From contig WREM01000033.1 in the NCBI GenBank assembly GCA_009779335.1, positions 1 to 8,773 of the forward strand: a stretch of DNA of 8,773 bases. The letters run 5' to 3'. Below, piece by piece: positions 7,303 to 8,773 of this stretch. This stretch comes from Streptococcaceae bacterium (lineage in GTDB: Bacteria; Bacillota; Bacilli; Lactobacillales; Streptococcaceae). Numbering within the stretch: the first letter of the stretch is position 1; every line of letters starts with the position of its first letter. The position numbers and the translations under genes were made by a program. The notes under the pieces are model-generated. The model made no database searches. It had not been told where the DNA came from and worked only from the letters and a program-made list of their open reading frames with translations.

Positions 7303-8346
7303 CTACCCTCCAAACTGCCCCAAAAATCTCACATCTCCTTGATAAAATCCTCGGATGTCATTGATTCCATAACGGAGCATGGCGATACGTTCTTGTCCCA
7401 TACCAAAGGCGAAGCCTGAGTATTCTTTGCTGTCTAGCCCTGCCATTTGTAAGACATTGGGATGAACCATTCCCGCACCGAGAATTTCAATCCAGCCTGT
7501 CTGCTTGCAGACATTACATCCTGCACCTCCACACTTGAAGCAGGAAACATCCACTTCAACAGAGGGCTCTGTAAATGGGAAATAGCTTGGACGGAGACGA
7601 ATTTGACGATCTGCTCCAAACATTTTTTGGATGATCAATTCAAGTGTTCCTTTAAGATCAGCCATTGTGATGTTCTTATCTACCACAAGCCCTTCAATCT
7701 GATGAAATTGATGGCTGTGCGTCGCATCATCCGTATCACGACGATAGACACGCCCCGGGGCAATCATACGCAAGCCCCCCTTGCTGAAATCATGAGCATC
7801 TAAGGTGCGAGCCTGCATAGGTGAAGTATGCGTCCGAAGCAAGACTTCATCTGTGATGTAGAAGGTATCCTGCATGTCACGGGCAGGGTGATCTTTGGGG
7901 AGGTTCATCCGCTCAAAGTTGAAATAATCCGTCTCAACTTCATAACCATCCACCACTTCATAACCCAGACCAAGAAAGATGTCTTCAATCTCATCCTGTG
8001 TCTGAGTCAAAACATGACGATGACCCAGAGTTTGTTGCCTACCGGGCAGAGTCACATCAATAGTTTCAGAAGCAAGAGCCTTATTCATCTCCTGCTCTTC
8101 GATTTCAGATTTCTTGACTTCAAATGCTACTGCGAATTTATCACGGAAGTCATTTGCCAAAGCACCAATGGTTGGGCGTTCTTCATTAGATAGGTCTTTC
8201 ATCCCTTTGAGAATCTCAGTCAGTTGCCCTTTCTTACCGACTGTATCTGCAAAGAGTTGACTCAAAGCTTTCTCGTCCTTGATAAGTTCAAGGCTCGCTA
8301 GAGCCTGTGTGTGAAGTTCTTCAATGTTTTCTTGTAATGTAGCCAT
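7303..8346 (-). CDS. pheS: Phenylalanyl-tRNA synthetase alpha subunit
   Basis: The 347-aa product is full length for the catalytic alpha subunit, which activates Phe with ATP and charges tRNA-Phe together with PheT. An N-terminal coiled coil (about 1-90) binds tRNA. Class II motifs follow: motif 1 region around 105-150, motif 2 APGRVYRRDTDDATHSHQFHQ (196-216), motif 3 FAFGMGQERIAMLRYGI (312-328). Ala313 in GFAFGMG corresponds to the E. coli Ala294 position that controls Phe-pocket size. A CxxC-x4-CxxC cluster is present (Cys269, 272, 277, 280). The C-terminus ends FLGQFGG; the last two Gly codons double as the ribosome binding site of the next gene. The start ATG has only a weak Shine-Dalgarno (AGAAAG about 9 bases upstream). 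Expression should be controlled by the T-box leader just upstream. pheT is displaced by about 3.2 kb by the inserted genes. Confidence 0.97.
   Translation of the reverse strand: MATLQENIEELHTQALASLELIKDEKALSQLFADTVGKKGQLTEILKGMKDLSNEERPTIGALANDFRDKFAVAFEVKKSEIEEQEMNKALASETIDVTLPGRQQTLGHRHVLTQTQDEIEDIFLGLGYEVVDGYEVETDYFNFERMNLPKDHPARDMQDTFYITDEVLLRTHTSPMQARTLDAHDFSKGGLRMIAPGRVYRRDTDDATHSHQFHQIEGLVVDKNITMADLKGTLELIIQKMFGADRQIRLRPSYFPFTEPSVEVDVSCFKCGGAGCNVCKQTGWIEILGAGMVHPNVLQMAGLDSKEYSGFAFGMGQERIAMLRYGINDIRGFYQGDVRFLGQFGG
7307..7311 (-). promoter_or_regulatory. Ribosome binding site of the 292-aa gene, inside the pheS end
   Basis: GGAGG on the minus strand lies in the last Gly codons of pheS, with only 4 bases (GTAG, including the pheS stop) before the ATG. 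The spacing is shorter than usual, but the stop/start abutment TAGATG would favour translational coupling. Confidence 0.55.
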
Positions 8347-8390
8347 ATTATTGTTCTTTCTATTATTAAGTTAGGGAGTATGAATGAATG

Positions 8391-8578
8391 CAAAAAGGAT
8401 AATATCGCACAATCCGCTCCAACAAGGAGCGAAAACCGCGGTACCATCCTATTTTATTACTTAATTTTTGTTATTATTTTTATGATAGTAAGGTGAACTT
8501 CAACTGCTTCCTTATACAATAGCTTCCAGTCAAGGCTATCGCTCCCTAGATAATTTCACAATTTACTCTTCTTACTTT
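8391..8578 (-). promoter_or_regulatory. T-box leader (tRNA-Phe riboswitch) of the pheS operon
   Basis: The untranslated leader between the promoter and pheS has the parts of a T-box riboswitch. The Stem I base is GTAAG (8575-8571) with CTTAC (8492-8488). The specifier codon TTC for Phe (8497-8495) is followed by an A just before the 3' strand of Stem I, as expected. The T-box AGGATGGTACCGCGG (8450-8436) carries TGGT, which pairs with the ACCA end of uncharged tRNA-Phe. In the antiterminator (8450-8425), AGGA pairs with TCCT and GCG with CGC around the TGGTACC bulge. The competing terminator is listed separately. Uncharged tRNA-Phe should stabilise the antiterminator and permit transcription of pheS and everything downstream of it. 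Stem I limits are approximate because I did not fold it fully. Confidence 0.92.
8392..8450 (-). terminator. Regulated intrinsic terminator of the T-box leader
   Basis: The two arms (8450-8426 and 8420-8396 on the minus strand) align over 25 positions with no gaps. About 21 pairs form, including G-U wobbles, around the loop TTGTT, and a T-run follows at 8396-8392. The apex CGCTCC/GGAGCG (8431-8426 and 8420-8415) reuses the 3' half of the antiterminator, so the two structures exclude each other. Formation stops transcription when tRNA-Phe is charged. Confidence 0.88.
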
Positions 8579-8584
8579 ATCTCT

Positions 8585-8612
8585 ATTTTATCATCTCAAA
8601 TAGATTTGTCAA
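8585..8612 (-). promoter_or_regulatory. Promoter of the pheS-R-M-pheT operon
   Basis: On the minus strand a perfect -35 TTGACA (8612-8607) is followed after 16 bases by TAAAAT (8590-8585), preceded by TG-n to form an extended -10 (TGATAAAAT). Initiation near 8578 would begin the transcript just before Stem I of the T-box. This is the strongest promoter in the window and the only convincing one for the five-gene operon. Confidence 0.85.
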
Positions 8613-8635
8613 TGGATTACGGTTGATGAAATTTA

Positions 8636-8773
8636 TTATATCTTCCATCTTCCACGCTCAGGCATATAACTCAACAATTCACCATCCGCTTCCACATCAC
8701 TGTCTATACTGTCAGGATGATCATTCGTGTTGACCTCCCATGGATAAAGACCGTCTTCATTTTTCTCATAAAC
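8636..8773 (-). CDS. 3' end of an unidentified gene; enters from the right edge
   Basis: An open minus-strand frame of 45 codons runs from the window edge to TAA at 8638-8636. It is acidic and hydrophilic, with GLYPWEVNTNDHPDSID, then EADGELLSYMPERGRWKI at the C-terminus. The codons look ordinary and the frame stays open to the edge, so I take it as the real end of a gene, but I do not recognise the family. It ends 23 bp before the -35 of the pheS promoter with no terminator hairpin between, so some transcripts may continue into the T-box leader. Confidence 0.6.
   Translation of the reverse strand, partial: VYEKNEDGLYPWEVNTNDHPDSIDSDVEADGELLSYMPERGRWKI

Noticed and set aside
4137..7312. Insertion-sequence ends, target duplications or att sites flanking the R-M cassette
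   Set aside because: No inverted repeats or matching direct repeats beyond a few bases were seen at the two joints, and there is no transposase or integrase gene.
7462..8193. Two plus-strand open frames (113 and 121 codons) opposite pheS
   Set aside because: They are shadows of the strongly conserved pheS frame, with no initiation signals or recognisable motifs. Similar shadows opposite pheT, the methylase and the endonuclease were dropped for the same reason.
1..8773. CRISPR arrays, tRNA or rRNA genes
   Set aside because: No regularly spaced repeats and no tRNA-like cloverleaf or rRNA sequence was noticed; the only structured RNA supported is the T-box leader.

Overview
The window looks like a chromosomal segment of a low-GC Gram-positive bacterium, most likely a member of the Streptococcaceae and plausibly Lactococcus. 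This rests on the sequence character of PheS and PheT, a Phe-type T-box leader, extended -10 promoters, AT-rich intrinsic terminators and a PcsB/Usp45-like coiled-coil secreted protein. The genus is an inference, since no search was run. Every gene I can support lies on the minus strand, so transcription runs from high to low coordinates.

Reading in that direction: the 3' end of an unidentified gene (8636-8773); a strong promoter (8585-8612); a tRNA-Phe-responsive T-box leader (about 8391-8578) with UUC specifier, T-box, antiterminator and competing terminator; pheS (7303-8346). Then, between pheS and pheT, come three AT-rich foreign-looking genes: a 292-aa protein of unknown function (6424-7302), a C5-cytosine DNA methyltransferase of the M.HaeIII type (5123-6421) and a HaeIII-family restriction endonuclease (4161-5126). 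pheT (1737-4136) follows and ends at an intrinsic terminator (1711-1735). Next is a separately promoted secreted coiled-coil/3D-domain cell-wall protein (667-1683) with its own terminator (628-652), then the 5' part of a DUF1275/YoaK-type membrane protein (1-614), which runs off the left edge.

The notable structure is the restriction-modification (R-M) cassette inside the operon for the two phenylalanyl-tRNA synthetase subunits. The five genes are joined by 0 to 24 bp gaps or a 4-bp overlap, with no visible terminator and no convincing internal promoter. The simplest reading is that a putative GGCC-specific R-M system is transcribed from the pheST promoter and gated by the charging state of tRNA-Phe, and that pheT expression depends on read-through across the cassette. 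A by-eye count finds one GGCC in the whole window (243-246) and none in the operon. The third cassette gene may be an accessory or defence gene; its C-terminus has a weak HEPN-like look.
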